Positions 36,517-50,900 are shown, counted from the stretch's first letter. The stretch: DNA of 64,000 nucleotides from Membranipora membranacea (GCA_914767715.1 OU612075.1:9300001-9364000); one strand, 5' to 3'. Translations and numbers: made by a program. Notes: generated from the letters alone by a model not told the origin.

Positions 36517-37402
36517 CTGAAATGGGCAAAAATAGTCTTGAAGGCAAGTTCCAAACGAGTAAAGAGTTTAAAGGTCATTATCCATCTGTCCAATTGAAAG
36601 AGTGCTACATTAAAAAAAGAACAAGTTTTTATATGAACAATTGAATAACAAAAGGTATGCTGTTGCATGCTACATGCAAGTTGAGTGCACCTACCTCTCT
36701 TAGACCTGAAGACATTGAACTTAAAACAGTACATAATGATTACTACGCCTGAGCGCTTAACAAAAGCATTGAGATATGTTCACCTTTTATTTTTGTATAA
36801 AAATGGCATGAAAACAAGTTATTTTGTCAGGGAAAAAATTTTTACGTTAGTTTCTCAAATCATAACATGAATCTAATCCGCTATAATCTTCAAGAGGTAA
36901 GAAGTCTGTTGATATTTACAATGAAGCCTAAGTCATCCGATCAGAGCATAAGGGCGACTATTTCTTTTAGAGTTTTGGTGCTACTATTTTGTCAGTATAA
37001 GTCATCATTTGAAATTGATTTAGCTTGGAGAACATTTTGTATAGTATCAAAATAGAATATTTATGTGATAAGTCATATTTAAAACATAAGCTACAATCCG
37101 TAAAAATAGTTTGAAGAAAAACTAAAATACTAAAGACCACAAGAATATCATAAAATAATATCAACAAATTTGTGTATGGGGAGCCCCAGGAGTTTTATTC
37201 ATTAGTCACATTCAGGTCAACTCTGATTCCTGACTAGATACCATGAAACCTAAACCTGTAAAATTCAAATGCTAGGTAAGCATAAAAATTAACACAAAAT
37301 AATCTTTTTCTCAGCAGTTTTTTTGTCATATAAAACCCCTCCATAGTCATTTAAAAAAATGTTTCAGTTGCTCAGTTTCCCAAGACCTGACTCAATCAGT
37401 GT
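36517..37402 (-). other. Gap between the upstream collagen IV stop and the downstream collagen block
   Basis: AT-rich with no Gly-X-Y sequence, no 7S segment and no convincing signal peptide. It contains a candidate poly(A) signal for the upstream gene (37194-37199). This would be an intron in an alternatively spliced transcript, or intergenic DNA otherwise. Confidence 0.5.
37194..37199 (-). terminator. Candidate poly(A) signal of the full-length collagen IV gene
   Basis: AATAAA on the minus strand about 205 bases after the stop at 37403-37405. If used, the transcript ends before the downstream collagen block. Confidence 0.5.
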
Positions 37403-38937
37403 TTATTTATTTTTAAACATGGTCCCTAAATCATCAGTGGGCATCTTAATACAGACTTGGCATCTACTGATGCGTTGCCTGTGATTGGGTCCTTTTATCG
37501 TTTCTGCTCTGGGGGCGCTGAAACCATCCTGGTCTCCCATTGAGGTGAGCCAGTAGCTGAACTCGTTAGCAAAATAGTGACACGAGCCTCTCGCCCCGTT
37601 ACATTCTATGAATGGTGAAGTTCTGAAGTACTCAAGGCAAGATCCAGGGGAGGAGAAATCCTGACCTCCACCCTGTGCTCCTGCTCCAGTATGCTACAGA
37701 AATAAATGATATAATAATTAAATTTATATAATTATATTATTATAAATTAATTAAATTAAAGGTATGAATATTTTAAAGTATATATATATATAAAACTATG
37801 AAAATCTGGCAGATAAAGCTGTCCAATTTATTGGCAACGTTAAATTATCTCAAGCAATTCGTTATTTTACACCTCAGATGAAAGCAGAACCAATCAGTAC
37901 AGCAATTACATCTGACACCATTCATAGTAAGGGCTGCGCAGTTAGTTTCATATGTGCTATGACAATGATAAATAATACGTAAAAATCTAAAATAAAAATG
38001 TTCTGACAGCGCTGAAGGATGTGGCATAGACATGTTCAAATTGTTATAACTGTAATTTGACTACAAGGGAAAAATTGAAATGACTAAATGTGGACAACAT
38101 TCAATGTTATTAAAATAATATAAAACCCACAATTTGAAGCAGTTCTAATGGATGCTGTCTTAAACACTTTCATCAACAGCGAACGCTAAGTCAGTACTCA
38201 CCATAGCAAAACTGTAACCGATCCAGAGGCCGCTCCAACCTGATGGGCAATCAGGAATCATCTCAGTCTGACTGTGTAAAGCGAGTACATTAGTTGGACT
38301 CTCACACACAGAGCACCTACTGATGTAAGGCTCGATTGCCTCATTTTCCACTGCCATCATAGGGATGGGTGCTGTGGTGGATAACCAGAATGATTTGTCA
38401 TTCCTGGACGCGTAGTTACAAGTGTTCATGAAGTCACAGAAGAGGAATGGCATTGTAGAGAACCTTGGCAGACAAGAACCGCTGGAACCTGAGCAAAAGA
38501 GAACAAGTGATATCGTTAGGATTAACAGGTTAATAGGTTAAAGGTTAGCGTGAGTTCTTCCCAGTCATTATAGCATGATATACTTTTGAAGCTGGATCAT
38601 ATTGAACAGAATCCATGTATTATGACGTAGTTTCCCAAGCTAGAGGTTGCATGCTATTGTCTGCAAACAACTATCTGTTTGCAATAATATCATGGTTTGA
38701 ATTCTGAATTGTTTTCTTGCATAAAATGGTCCTAAAATGAAAATTGTAAATAATTACTATCTTAATTGTTACCTAGACTCTGACTGTGCGCCCTCTCGTT
38801 GCCCTCCATGTAAAGGAAACTGTATCCGTCCCATAGCTGATTGGTTCCTGGTGGACATGTTGGGATTCGCTGTTCTTGGCTATGCCTTGTTAGGAGGTAT
38901 CCTGTCGGGAGAGATGGGCCAGGAGTTCCAGTACGAC
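37403..38937 (-). other. NC1 domain of the full-length collagen IV chain
   Basis: Three exons, about residues 1797-2033. Motifs: [114 protein letters not shown]. Twelve cysteines. Met in PMM and Lys in AETIK are in the positions of the sulfilimine pair. It ends with a 12-residue tail, [14 protein letters not shown], longer than usual by a few residues. Confidence 0.96.
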
Positions 38938-41900
38938 CTGCAAATCAAATCAATAAAATGACAATCTCGAACTCAATAAACATTCCAAGATTCATAGCTC
39001 TAATTCAAATTCAGTTGTGTGTGGCTAAATCACTAGGGCCATAGTCCGCTGTCTAGTATCCAATGGAAATCATGTTGCCACTAATAAAAATGAAGCTTGG
39101 TTGCGTACCTCTATTTCCCTCGACTCCTGGTAGACCTGGTAAACCATCCAATCCCCTGTCACCTCTCAGGCCATCTTGGCCAGGTGATCCATCTTCTCCT
39201 CTGCGCCCTTGCTGTCCAGGTCCCCCGTCAAATCCTCTCTCTCCTTTAGCACCTACAGCAACAAACAAACAAACGGCATGAATAAACCATTACTGGTAGA
39301 ATACAAATCAATCAATCAACCCACACCTACCAACACAAAACACATTGACTAGTGACCTGGAAAGCGAGTGATAATAGATTACATCATATTATAAACACAA
39401 AGAAAAATTACAAGGTTGCAGTAGAATGGGTTGGGGCAAAATCTATACACTATTTTATTTGGCGGACAATGTCATCCTGGACGGATGTTTTTCATAGACA
39501 AAGAAATTGCAGCAAAAGTTGGATGGAAAGAGAAAAATGATAACGTTTTGTTTGGAGAATAAGTAAATGGGGATACGTATTTGTACACACCGTCAATGCC
39601 ATCTAGTCCGTTTAACCCAGGTAATCCATCAGCTCCATCATCTCCGACTCTTCCAGTGGCACCCTTGTCCCCCTTAACACCATCTAGCATCACAGTATCT
39701 CCTGGAATTCCCTTAAATCCAGCATCTCCTCGATCACCTGGCCTGCCATCAATTCCAGGCATGCCATCCAAACCAGGAACACCAGGGGCTCCCTTTGCAC
39801 CTGACGGGCCTCTTATACCAGTCAATCCATTGTCTCCATCAGCACCTCGCAGACCTGAGAAAATAAACATGATAAGTCAAGGCATGTGGATAGAAGAAAC
39901 TGAGTGTTTCAACATAGATGCTACTTCTCCACTGCGCTTTACTTAAACCCCTGCAGTTGATAGGTTTTGCATGTTAAATGTTGTGTTACCTGGTAAGCCG
40001 GGTAATCCAGGTCTTCCATCATCACCAGGTCGGCCATCCTCTCCTCTTTGTCCATCTACTCCTGGTAATCCATCTAAACCATCATCGCCCTTATCACCAA
40101 ACTGTCCATCAACTCCTGGCAATCCATCGATACCATCAAATCCTCGGTCACCCTTGCTGCCTCCAAGCCCTGGGAAACCTTTTTCACCTGTGAATCATAA
40201 TAAATGGAAAATTAAATAAGAACTTACATAACTACTGATATGATACACATACAATTCCCATTAACCGTCATCATAGCAAAGTAAAATTAATACACCATGC
40301 TTTATTTTGGGAGAAATAACAAGCGTCTATAATGATGTATAAGTTATATCATTATAGACGTTTGTATGCAATAAAGTATGCAATAAAGTATGCAATAATG
40401 TATGCAATAATTTATCCAATAATGAACAAACCTTTAATACCAGGGAATCCTCTGCCTGATGCTCCCTTCAGTCCTGAGAGTCCATCAAATCCTCTTTCAC
40501 CTGGCTGACCAGGTGCGCCAGGGAATCCATCTCTACCTGGGTTACCTGAGAATCCCTGCTCGCCCTTAACTCCAATGGAGGTTTCACCTTCTTCTCCTCT
40601 ATCTCCATCTGCACCCGGCAGTCCTGGAAAGGATAAATGGAGCTACTTAGCAAACCATGAACTGTAGATTGTAGAATTGTAGATTGTAGAATTGTAGATG
40701 GTAGAATTGTGGATGCTGCCTAACGTATCATGAACTGCTGTGCGTCAGAGACTCACAACGTACAAGCAACACATTTGAACATAATTGATAAGAATATTGC
40801 ATTAGAATCCTCCACACCTTTTTAGCAGTGACAACTCACTCAATAATTTGAATCTGGTGAATACCAACCTGGTGTTCCATCTCTTCCCTTTTCACCAGCG
40901 TTACCAGCCCGTCCGGGCCCTCCACGATCACCCTTATTCCCTGGTAGTCCGGGTAAACCGTCTCTTCCTGGTAAACCATCATCCCCATCAAGACCAGGCA
41001 GGCCATCCAAACCGTCATCTCCTCTCTCTCCCTTCAAACCATCAAGCCCTAAAAATGGACGATTCATTTGAAATTAAATATGCCAGAATAAGGGCACTGT
41101 GTCAATCCAGCCATTTTCAAACCCTCTAGGTGAGTCACATACATGCTTATGGCATTCCAAATGTAGTTTGGAGCTGTAACCTTGGAGAAAATGGTGAGGT
41201 ATTGTTCACCATTCTCTATTGCAGGCGCACTTCATCAAGTTGAAATGAACACTACATTATTATTATTCTACTAGTAACTAATGCAAGACGACTGTGATGT
41301 TTTGAAAGTTTTTATTTTGACTCTATGTCATTAACATAAGTACAGTAAATTCATTTGATAAAGCCGAGAAGATAGATAGCCTCAGATCACAATCATCAGG
41401 GGTGAAAGGCCTTGACCCCACACACCGCTTGGTAGCACCTAGAAAAGAAGAGAAACCATAGCAACCAGAGCAAACACAATCTATGACCAGACATGATTAT
41501 ATGTGAGCTAGGCCTCTGGAAGGGAGAGTGGTATTATCGCTGAAGCTTGCTGATGGAGATTTAGTGGAGTACCTGTGAAGCCTAGCTCACATTAACAGCT
41601 GCTGGTTTAGAATTGTGTTTGTTCAGGTTTGATTCATGGCTTCTCTCCTTTCCAGGACCCAGCTCACAATCAATCATTCATACAATCATCAAATTAACAT
41701 CAAATTGACATCAAATTAGCGTTAAATAAATAAGTATGGTAGAAATATAAGCAGAGAGGGAGAACAGTGGCATTACTGGTCGCACCACGTCACCTCTATC
41801 AGTACACTATAGGATCAATGCTCTAATCACTGCCAGAACAGGCAGCTGAACATAGTTAGTTTCACCTCAAGAGCAGCGGACAGAAACTTGTAACGCTTGC

Positions 41901-44900
41901 CTGTACAGCATTTGGTTATTGTTTTGTAGAAGGTTGCAACAATATAGTGCGAAGATAATGTCCTTTGTCATGTGATATTCCAAATATTCAAGATTTAAAT
42001 AGTATAGGTGAAATTGTTTGAAATCAGATAATGCAACTCACCCTGCCTTCAATGTGTGCCTGTCCTCAGTGAAATTCTCAGAAATTTGTGGTGACACCTT
42101 TTAGTTGAAGTTCATAGTTAAATTCCATCAATCAATGTGATAGAAACATATACTTACAGCACTAGAGTCTTAAGAAACGCATTCCATTGAGTAACTTATA
42201 AACTTTTCAATGCATTTGTCATCATGTCATCAATTATTCTGTACAAATTGGAACCCAGATTTCATATCAGCAGCAAAGATTTATGTTTTCGGAGTCACAT
42301 TCAAAGAGTGTAAGGAAAATAATTTTGGCAATTTTATCTTTCCCGATAATTGTATCGCCATTAATTAGTTTCAACTTGAAGGTATGAAAATGTAAAGAGA
42401 GACTTTGGTGATTTGGCTGGAAGGAAACTAGAGAGCTCCTCCAAAATTTTAAATGCATCACTTCATCAAACGCATATATATATATATATATACATATACA
42501 TACTTACAAAAAAATACATTCCCATATCTTGCAATATTCCCTTAAAGGCAATAATTATCACAACTCCTTTATATACTACAACATAGTGTTAACTCAGGTG
42601 ATAATAAATAATGTCTCATATTTGTTAAAAAGAGCTTGGAAGAAATTTATCCAATAAAATAATAAAAATAAGGTTTTCTCACCTGGGAATCCTCTCTCTC
42701 CTTTAATACCAGCGAAGCCGATATCTCCCTTCATGCCATCTAAGCCAGGTAATCCTGGAGTGCCATCTCTGCCTAAAAACATTATTATTAAAATCACATC
42801 ACTATAATAATTACTGCTGAAAGGATTTTTAGGTTAAAACATTATAGTTATTATTATTTCATATATAAACTGTATTCCAGTTCAATTCCTTGGCAGATTG
42901 CAACAACCACTTAAATGACAATACATCTCTTTCAATCAAATCTTAATTGATGTGTATAGACTTTTCAAAATGATTTCAGTCCGGCACCAATGCTGCCTAA
43001 ATTCCTAAGCAATAATTATGATACGCTGTAAGGATTGTATGATGCTTGGGAGTTATCCCCTGATTAGTGGTTACCATCCTCACCTTCTCCTCCCTTATCA
43101 CCACGCGCTCCTGTCACACCTGGTAGTCCGTCCCTTCCATCGCCTCCAGGCAGACCTGGTATTCCAGCATCTCCCTTTAATCCATCCAAACCTGGCAAAC
43201 CAGGCTCCCCATTTAATCCTTCAAATCCTGGTCGCCCCTGTATAAAAAGTTTGATGATCATTCAAAGTATTTATTTGTCTCCCCATTTGGATTCATTAAG
43301 CACAGAAGGAGATACTTTTCATCTTTGCAAAACGAAAGGAAAATATTTCGAATTCAAATCCGGAAATGTAAAACTTACCCTATCTCCTTTCTCGCCCGCT
43401 GCAGCTGAGTTTCCATCATTTCCTCTTACTCCCTTGTCTCCCTTCTGGCCGTCCAGACCTGGTAATCCATCCAATCCTGAGTTTCCTTTTTCTCCAGCTC
43501 TTCCCTGTCCTGGTAGTCCAGCGTCTCCCTTATCTCCTCTTGGTCCTGTTAGAGGATAAAGTTTAAATCCACATTTACTTTTCAGATTATCCTGTATCTT
43601 GAGTTTTCTCATGAGTTTTCCCATTAGTTTTAATATGAGTTTTCCCATTAGTTTTAACAGGAGTTTTCTCATGAGTTTTCTCATTACATTGATGATTGAC
43701 CAGTGTGATTTGAGTTTCAGTGTACATGATGTTTCTTGAGTATAAATAAAACTGGGAAATATTCAATTGAAATTCATTTGATATCTTTCATTTGAAGAAT
43801 CCTACCAGTACCTAGCAGGAGTATAGTGTTCATTGTATCGATGTCCAATAAAAGAATATACCTGCAAATACCTGCAAATTTTCTGAATCGAAGTAGTTTA
43901 TATCGATGCGAGGACAAAGCTAATATTTGAGCCATAATGTACCTGTGAGACCGGGTTCTCCATCAGCACCAGGTCGACCAGGGAGTCCATCAAGTCCACC
44001 ATTTCCCTTCTCACCACCTAATCCTGGGAGTCCAGAGTTTCCCTTTGCTCCAGGCTGTCCATCAAACCCATCAGCACCCCTGTCACCTGAAATTTAAATA
44101 TAAACACAAATTATTAGAAAAAGTCTAATTTTTTGTTGATTGAAAGCTAAAATCAGTATAAGTTATTTGTTCGTTTTTCACTAAGAACAGTGGTTTATCA
44201 TGAATAATTAAATACTACTTTACCCCGGTCACCTGATATTAAAATATGAAAAAAAATGAAAAAATTCTAATTAGAGTTGATTGAAAGCTATAAACAGTAA
44301 GCTATAGTGTATTTCTCACTGAGTATAGTCATTTATTATTGTTATTTAGATACTACATTACCTTTGAGTCCATCGCGACCCTCACGTCCAGGCAGTCCAT
44401 CTAATCCTCTATCCCCCTTTTGTCCTGGAAGTCCATCCAGACCTGGCAGGCCAGGCCCGCCTGCTACACCGGGTAAACCATCCAATCCTGGCAAACCTCG
44501 GTCTCCTGTTGTGGAAAGAACAGAATATAAGCACTCAAATACAGAATAGGCAAAAATGTACAAAACAGATTTAAAATTAAAACAACAGACATCAAATCCT
44601 TATAAAGATCCTGATAGATAGATGTATATATGTGTTATATTATATTCTTTATTGTTTATTCTCCTTATTGTTCAAGTTATTTGTTATGTCACTGCATGAA
44701 AAACATTCATAAAGTCGATTTTAGATTGAAAATAAAATTATATACATGTTTTATATTAATTTCCTCGAGAGATGCGATGCAGTATTGTTTGACTTACCTT
44801 TGACGCCGGGGATTCCGTCGTTGCCTGCTCTACCAGGGACTCCATCTTCACCTTCCCTGCCTGGAAGGCCAGGTAAGCCACTGTTTCCCTTGTCTCCTCT

Positions 44901-47900
44901 AGCTCCTGTCAAACCTTCGTCTCCGGGAAGTCCTGAGCGACCAGCATCTCCCTTAGCACCATCACGTCCAGGTAAACCAGGCATACCTAGTCAAGAAAAA
45001 AAAAGCACAAATATTGTCACTAATTAAAGTGACATAACATCACTTTATTATATCACATATGCCAATCAGAACAATCTAGAACACTTACATCTGTAGCATT
45101 ACACTGATGGTACTTTTCTCTATAATTAATATAAACTCAAAAGGCCAAAACCCAAACACCTAATATATGGCCTGTCAAAATAAACATGCCTAGTAGAGAT
45201 TTGTCACTGTTCTCAGCCCAAGAGCGAAAAAAGAGTTGAGTCTGTAGTTCATCAAAGTAAACTGTTAACTGCTTTTGGCCCTACATTGAATAATAGTATG
45301 ATATTAAAGGTCGCAACTTACCAGAATTTCCCTTCAGACCAAATCCACCATCGATACCATCGCGACCATCAAGTCCTCTGTCTCCCTTTGTACCGGGGAA
45401 ACCGTCTCTACCTGGGAGACCAAAGTTTCCTTTCTCTCCGGGCAGTCCAGCTGAACCTTGCGCTCCTGAATAAATGAATATCACAATATAAAGTGGGGTA
45501 CAAATCGCAAGTCTGTCTCTGTCCAAAGACTTGGAAATAACAGTGCCTTATGGGCGCGGCCGCCGTATTTGGGGCCAAGTTGCTCTCAGTTTGCAGGTAG
45601 GTCAGAGCACACCTGGGGTGTCAGTTGAGCCCAGTAGTCAGTAGACTGCGGAGGGATTCGAACCAACAACCTCCAACGCTTGCGCATTAGAGGGCAGGCG
45701 GTCCAACCAACCGAGCTACCTCCTACTCCTTATAAAATCTAATTCTTGTGAGCAGGAAATAAGTGGAATGATATGCTTGCCCAAGGTAAATTTGGTTTTA
45801 GTGTCCAATTAGCTCATCAATCATGAGCAAGACCATTCCAAGGTGATGATTAGATTGGGTTGGGGTAGAAAATAATTACTTCTAAAAAGTATCTCTAAAC
45901 CCAAATTTGGATATTTAGCAGGTAATGGTTATCGTAGGTAACCAAGATTTTCTAAACCTAGGGAATGAACCATTTTATATGTGATATCCACGGGAGGACA
46001 ACCATCTCGTCACTAAGAGCCCAAATTGAATCATTAACAACACGTAGCTGCCATAAAGTACTCTACCTACCTTTTTCACCAGGTCGGCCATCAATTCCAG
46101 GCAATCCTCTCTCTCCAGGTTCACCGGTTTCACCGTTGGTACCTCTGGAGGCATCGGCATCTTTACCCTACAGTATTACATACTCATGTATAATACTCAA
46201 AGCACTATTTTGGTAAGGCTACAGCTTTGTTTATAGGGACGATTTAGACATTTTTTGGGGGTTTGCATGTAAGAATTTATACTGAAGACTGAAGAATCTG
46301 ACCCTAAGTCCCTCTTGAACCATTCTATGGAACACGGCAGGTATCCCCCAATCTGAACATTCGAACAGATTAAAAAGGATATGACGAGCAAAGCTTCCCT
46401 TATATTGTAGATCGATGAACTTGTGGATATGAATAATATAGGAAAGCATCAATCCATTGAAAAAAACATGATTTCGAACATCACTCATGATCATCAGATA
46501 TCAGTCTACATTCATCTAGCATTGCTCAACAATCATCAAGAATCTCCATTTAAGAGATTTAAGTGTTATTCTGCTGCCATTGCAAAGAATAGTGGTTGAG
46601 GTATCCACCATTTCAGCTTGTAAGATCTAAATTTTTAACCGTAGCGATCAAAGATCACTTACAGGTAGTCCGACGGTTCCAGGGTTTCCAAAGTCTCCTC
46701 TGTCACCCTTCTGTCCTCTGAGACCAGTCACTCCAGGCTCTCCTGGAACTCCATCAAGGCCATCTAATCCAGCCTCTCCCTTCAAACCATCTAGCCCGGG
46801 TCGCCCGGAGTTTCCAGGTATACCCGGGAATCCCTTCTGTCCTGTAAGTCCATCATTTCCTCTGGCACCTGAGATAATTAGAATACATGAGAGTCAGTAA
46901 CAAATTATCCCTAAACCAAGTCAAAGTTGAGATGTAAAGGTATGTCAAGGTACTAAAAAAGTACTATTAAAATAGTACCATTTTAGTAGCTTCACATCTC
47001 AACTATGAGTGTAAGTGAGTTGAAACTGGGCCATATGTTTTCTAAATCAGACTGAGAACTCTAGAATGATGCCAAAAACCTGATTCCTTCACAATCAACA
47101 TCCCATATGATAAGGTTGACCAATGTGTACCATAGGAAGAGGAGTTAACAACCAAAAGTAATTGCAAGTTATACCAAAATAGTTTGCAGCACTGGTTTGG
47201 TTGGGAGTTGCATCTTGTCTTATTTACATTTTAGCCTTGTGCTGATAGGAACTTGGTAAAAATCATAGACTTAATAATATTATTGAGTGGTGGTAAAAAT
47301 ACAATACTGGAACATAGAGCTTACCTGGTGATCCATCAATACCAGGGAGTCCATTAATCCCAGGGTTACCATCAAGTCCAGGCAGTCCAGACTGTCCTCT
47401 GTCACCTTTGACAAGCTGCAATTAAAAAAAAGTAATGTTATCCATATTTATTCTCATAGATTATTATGTTGTATTACATTCACTACGAAGAGCTTTCCAC
47501 CCAAAAATATCTGATTTGAGATTTTCCATCACCACCAGTGTGGGTTGTGACAAATAAAAAAATTACAAAACTTCAATGTTTTAATAAGACTGTTGAAATA
47601 AGAATTCAAAGACTTACTGTGAATGGTCCAGCTTCTCCTTTCTGGCCTGACAGACCCTGAGGTCCATTCAATCCAGGTAATCCATCTAATCCTTTGGTTC
47701 CTTTAGGACCTTGAAGTCCAACACCTGGTGCTCCCTTTGATCCCTTGGCTCCGTTATCTCCGGGTGCTCCTGCTAGTCCGCTTCTTCCAGGTAATCCATC
47801 AAGTCCCTGACACACAAAAGAGTAACTCATAAACATATAAATTGGTTGGCATTTAGAAACTTACAGCTAGGACAGATTTGAACAGCATCTAATGAATGAC

Positions 47901-50900
47901 ATCACAGCAGGGAGAATGGAAGGGGGAGCAGCTTGCACTTATATGCATTGGCCAATCACAGACAAGCACTGCTGACTCCCTGATCACATCTACAATACAG
48001 CATCAATTCTTGTATAGAAAAACAGAAGTGAACACTATTGATTATTACATACCGCTTCTCCCTTAGATCCTGGGTTTCCAGGGGCACCATTTGATCCTTG
48101 TGGACCCTGATTTCCCTTTGCTCCAGGGAAGCCTGGTTGACCATTATCTCCTCTAGCTCCCTGTGGACCAGGCAGAGGATCAGCTGGGGGCACAATAACC
48201 TGCTCTCCCTTCTGTCCTTTCTCTCCTCCTCTTCCGTCTTTTCCTGGCAACCCCTGTTATGAAAAAAACCAAGTAGATTGAAGTTGGAGTGGTAGCATTT
48301 CGCGCTGGTACAGCACTATGTTTTGAAACCTCATAGTTGCCATCGATGTAAAAGGGGGGCAATTTCTACAATATTTAAGTTTTACCCAGAAGTGCTATGA
48401 ATTCTTTCAGTGTCAAAATATTGCTTATAACTAAGCTGCCTAACTATATATTGCTTTGATCCTTCCGTTGTCTTTAAGACAGCCGATCGATTTCTTCTTT
48501 TTTATAAATTTTTTGAAAACAAGCCTCATGTTCTTATGAATGTGCCAAAGCAAGCAAAACAATATAAAAGAAAAGATAAATATATATATATATAAAGATA
48601 AAAATGAAATTTAAGATCCTTGGTGGCATGTTTCTACAATTGATATGTATCACTCGATTATATTTTTATATTTAGGAATATCATGGATTGTAGTTTAGCG
48701 AAAAGGGTTACAGATAATAAAATTTAAAATTAGTTTCTTGTTAGAATGTTTTGTCAAGTAATGTGCCTTATCCATTCATATATGTATATACTCACAGAAA
48801 TACCAGTCTCTCCGTTAACTCCGGGTGGACCATCGTCTCCAGATTCACCTCTGAATCCGTCATTACCGGGTAATCCCCGTACTCCCTTTAACCCATCTAA
48901 GCCTGCGATTCCCTTATCTCCCTTAGCACCAGGAGTACCTGGGAATGGCACCCTGCACTCTCCTCCTTTACCACCTGAGGGAGAAAAACGGACATCTGGT
49001 TTGCAAATTTTGTCATCGCCCAGTAAGAGCTTGCACCATTGCATTCTGATCTATACTGCTTTCATTTCTATTATCCTGTGTTTGAGAAAAATTAAGCAGA
49101 ATCTGCTTTCCAATTGAGCTTCAACTGTGCCCATAGGCTATTTTTAAGGTGGCTACAGTGCTCTTAATTAGACTGAGACCTTCAAAACGATACCAAATAT
49201 GGAGAGGCGCAACTATAGCTTTAACGAAAGAGTAGCTCAGCTAATTTTGTATGCGTAAGTCTTTCAATCTCAGCAGGCTGCCAACAGCGTTAAGTTCATC
49301 AGGACTTACCCTTATCTCCGATCTGTCCGCGTTCACCGGGAGGTCCTGAAAATCCAGGTCTTCCTTGGTCACCCTTAAGACCGGGTGGTCCACGTGGTGG
49401 TGCACCTCCGGGCTCGCCGGGGTTTCCTTGGAATCCTCTTGCTCCCTACATTAAATATGTAATATTAATGAACAAGACGATTTTCTGATCGTCTTGGGAA
49501 TGATGAGGATGGTACTACTCTTGAACTATGCATGTAGCGCTTACCAAAGTGCAAGGTTAAAGTATGGTTGAAGGAATCTGAATAATAGCATAAAAGTTGC
49601 AGAAAGATGTTTCATATTACTCTAGATGAGTAAATAATAGCTAGATTTAAGTTTTGCTTTTTGGGGTGACTTATTGTTAGCTACTCATATTTACATCTAT
49701 GTATATATTTTTAATAGAATAGTTTTGAGTGCAAGTAAATGTTAGCTAGCAATAAATTTTATTATATTGTTTTTTCCGGCTGCAAATATTGTACATTAGT
49801 TAATATGTGAGTTTCTATTAACCACTTACAGTATCTCCTTTGGCACCGTTGAGACCAGGTAATCCATCCAATCCCTCCCTGCCAGGGATCGATCTTCCAT
49901 CTAATCCTGGTGGACCTTCTCCGCCTTTCTCACCTTTCTGTCCATCTCTGCCAGGTCTGCCTTCCAATCCAGATACTCCTTCAGAACATAAACAGAATAT
50001 CAATTACAGAACTCAAACATATAAACAAAAGAATAATGTTCATCATATTGCCATGAGGTGGATAACGGCACACTATCTCACTAAACTCTTAAACCCTTCA
50101 ACCCATCAACCCATCATCCCTTCGACCCTTCAACTCTTAAACTGTCATTTTGTCATCCTTGTAATACTCACCTCGCTTTTACATTTCAAGGTTTGACCTC
50201 TCCTCATTATAATTATAGTGAACTGAAAGCTTAGTGTTGCGATATTGTTTGGAGAGGTTTGACAATGAAAAGCCCTGACTAACCTGGAAATCCGGGCTCT
50301 CCTTTAGCACCAGTAGGGCCGGGTAATCCTTTTGTGCATGGTCTTCCGTTCAAACCAGGTGTTCCTGGGTCTCCAGGTGTTCCACGTTGGCCAGGGAAGC
50401 CAGAGCTACCGGGATCTCCATTAAGACCTGGGAATCCCTGATTACCCTTTGGACCGTCTTCACCAGGCAATCCACTGTGTCCCTTACCCTGGAAAGAAGG
50501 AAACAGTATGTCTGCATTTGTGAACAGACGATTCTTAAGCACATTCAAAAGCACAATCATATTGCATCATTCTTATCCTTTGAGACTAGGAGCAAGTAGA
50601 CAAGTTTGGTCCATTCACCTGCGTACAGAATTGCTCTGGATCCACTGCGGCGTGACCAGTGGAAGGAAGCAACTGGAATGTAGGCCATCGGATTAAACTT
50701 GATCTAATGATTAAGCAATCCAGAACCAAACTGATGCAGACCGGTGTGCTCCTGAATTGAAAACAGAAATCCTATAGAAGTATGGTATCCTTTTTCAAGG
50801 TGACCAATACAGTCAAGATTAAGATATTCCAATGCGGTATAAAAATATACTTACACCAGGAATTCCATCTTGACCGGGGCGTCCAGGCTGTCCAACTCTT

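Noticed and set aside
36501-36734. A separate first exon for the downstream collagen block (MYCFKFNVF...)
   Set aside because: The phase fits, but the peptide is not a signal sequence and a secreted collagen would need one. Kept only as a weak alternative.
37845-38039. Minus-strand frame of 64 codons in the NC1 intron
   Set aside because: It lies wholly between two NC1 exons that join in phase without it, and it has no family resemblance.
39581-40219. Plus-strand proline- and serine-rich open frames opposite the collagen exons (also at 34393, 36327, 44307, 44746, 48746, 51737)
   Set aside because: These are the reverse strand of Gly-X-Y exons, which naturally reads as Pro/Ser-rich. They have no starts, introns or family matches of their own.
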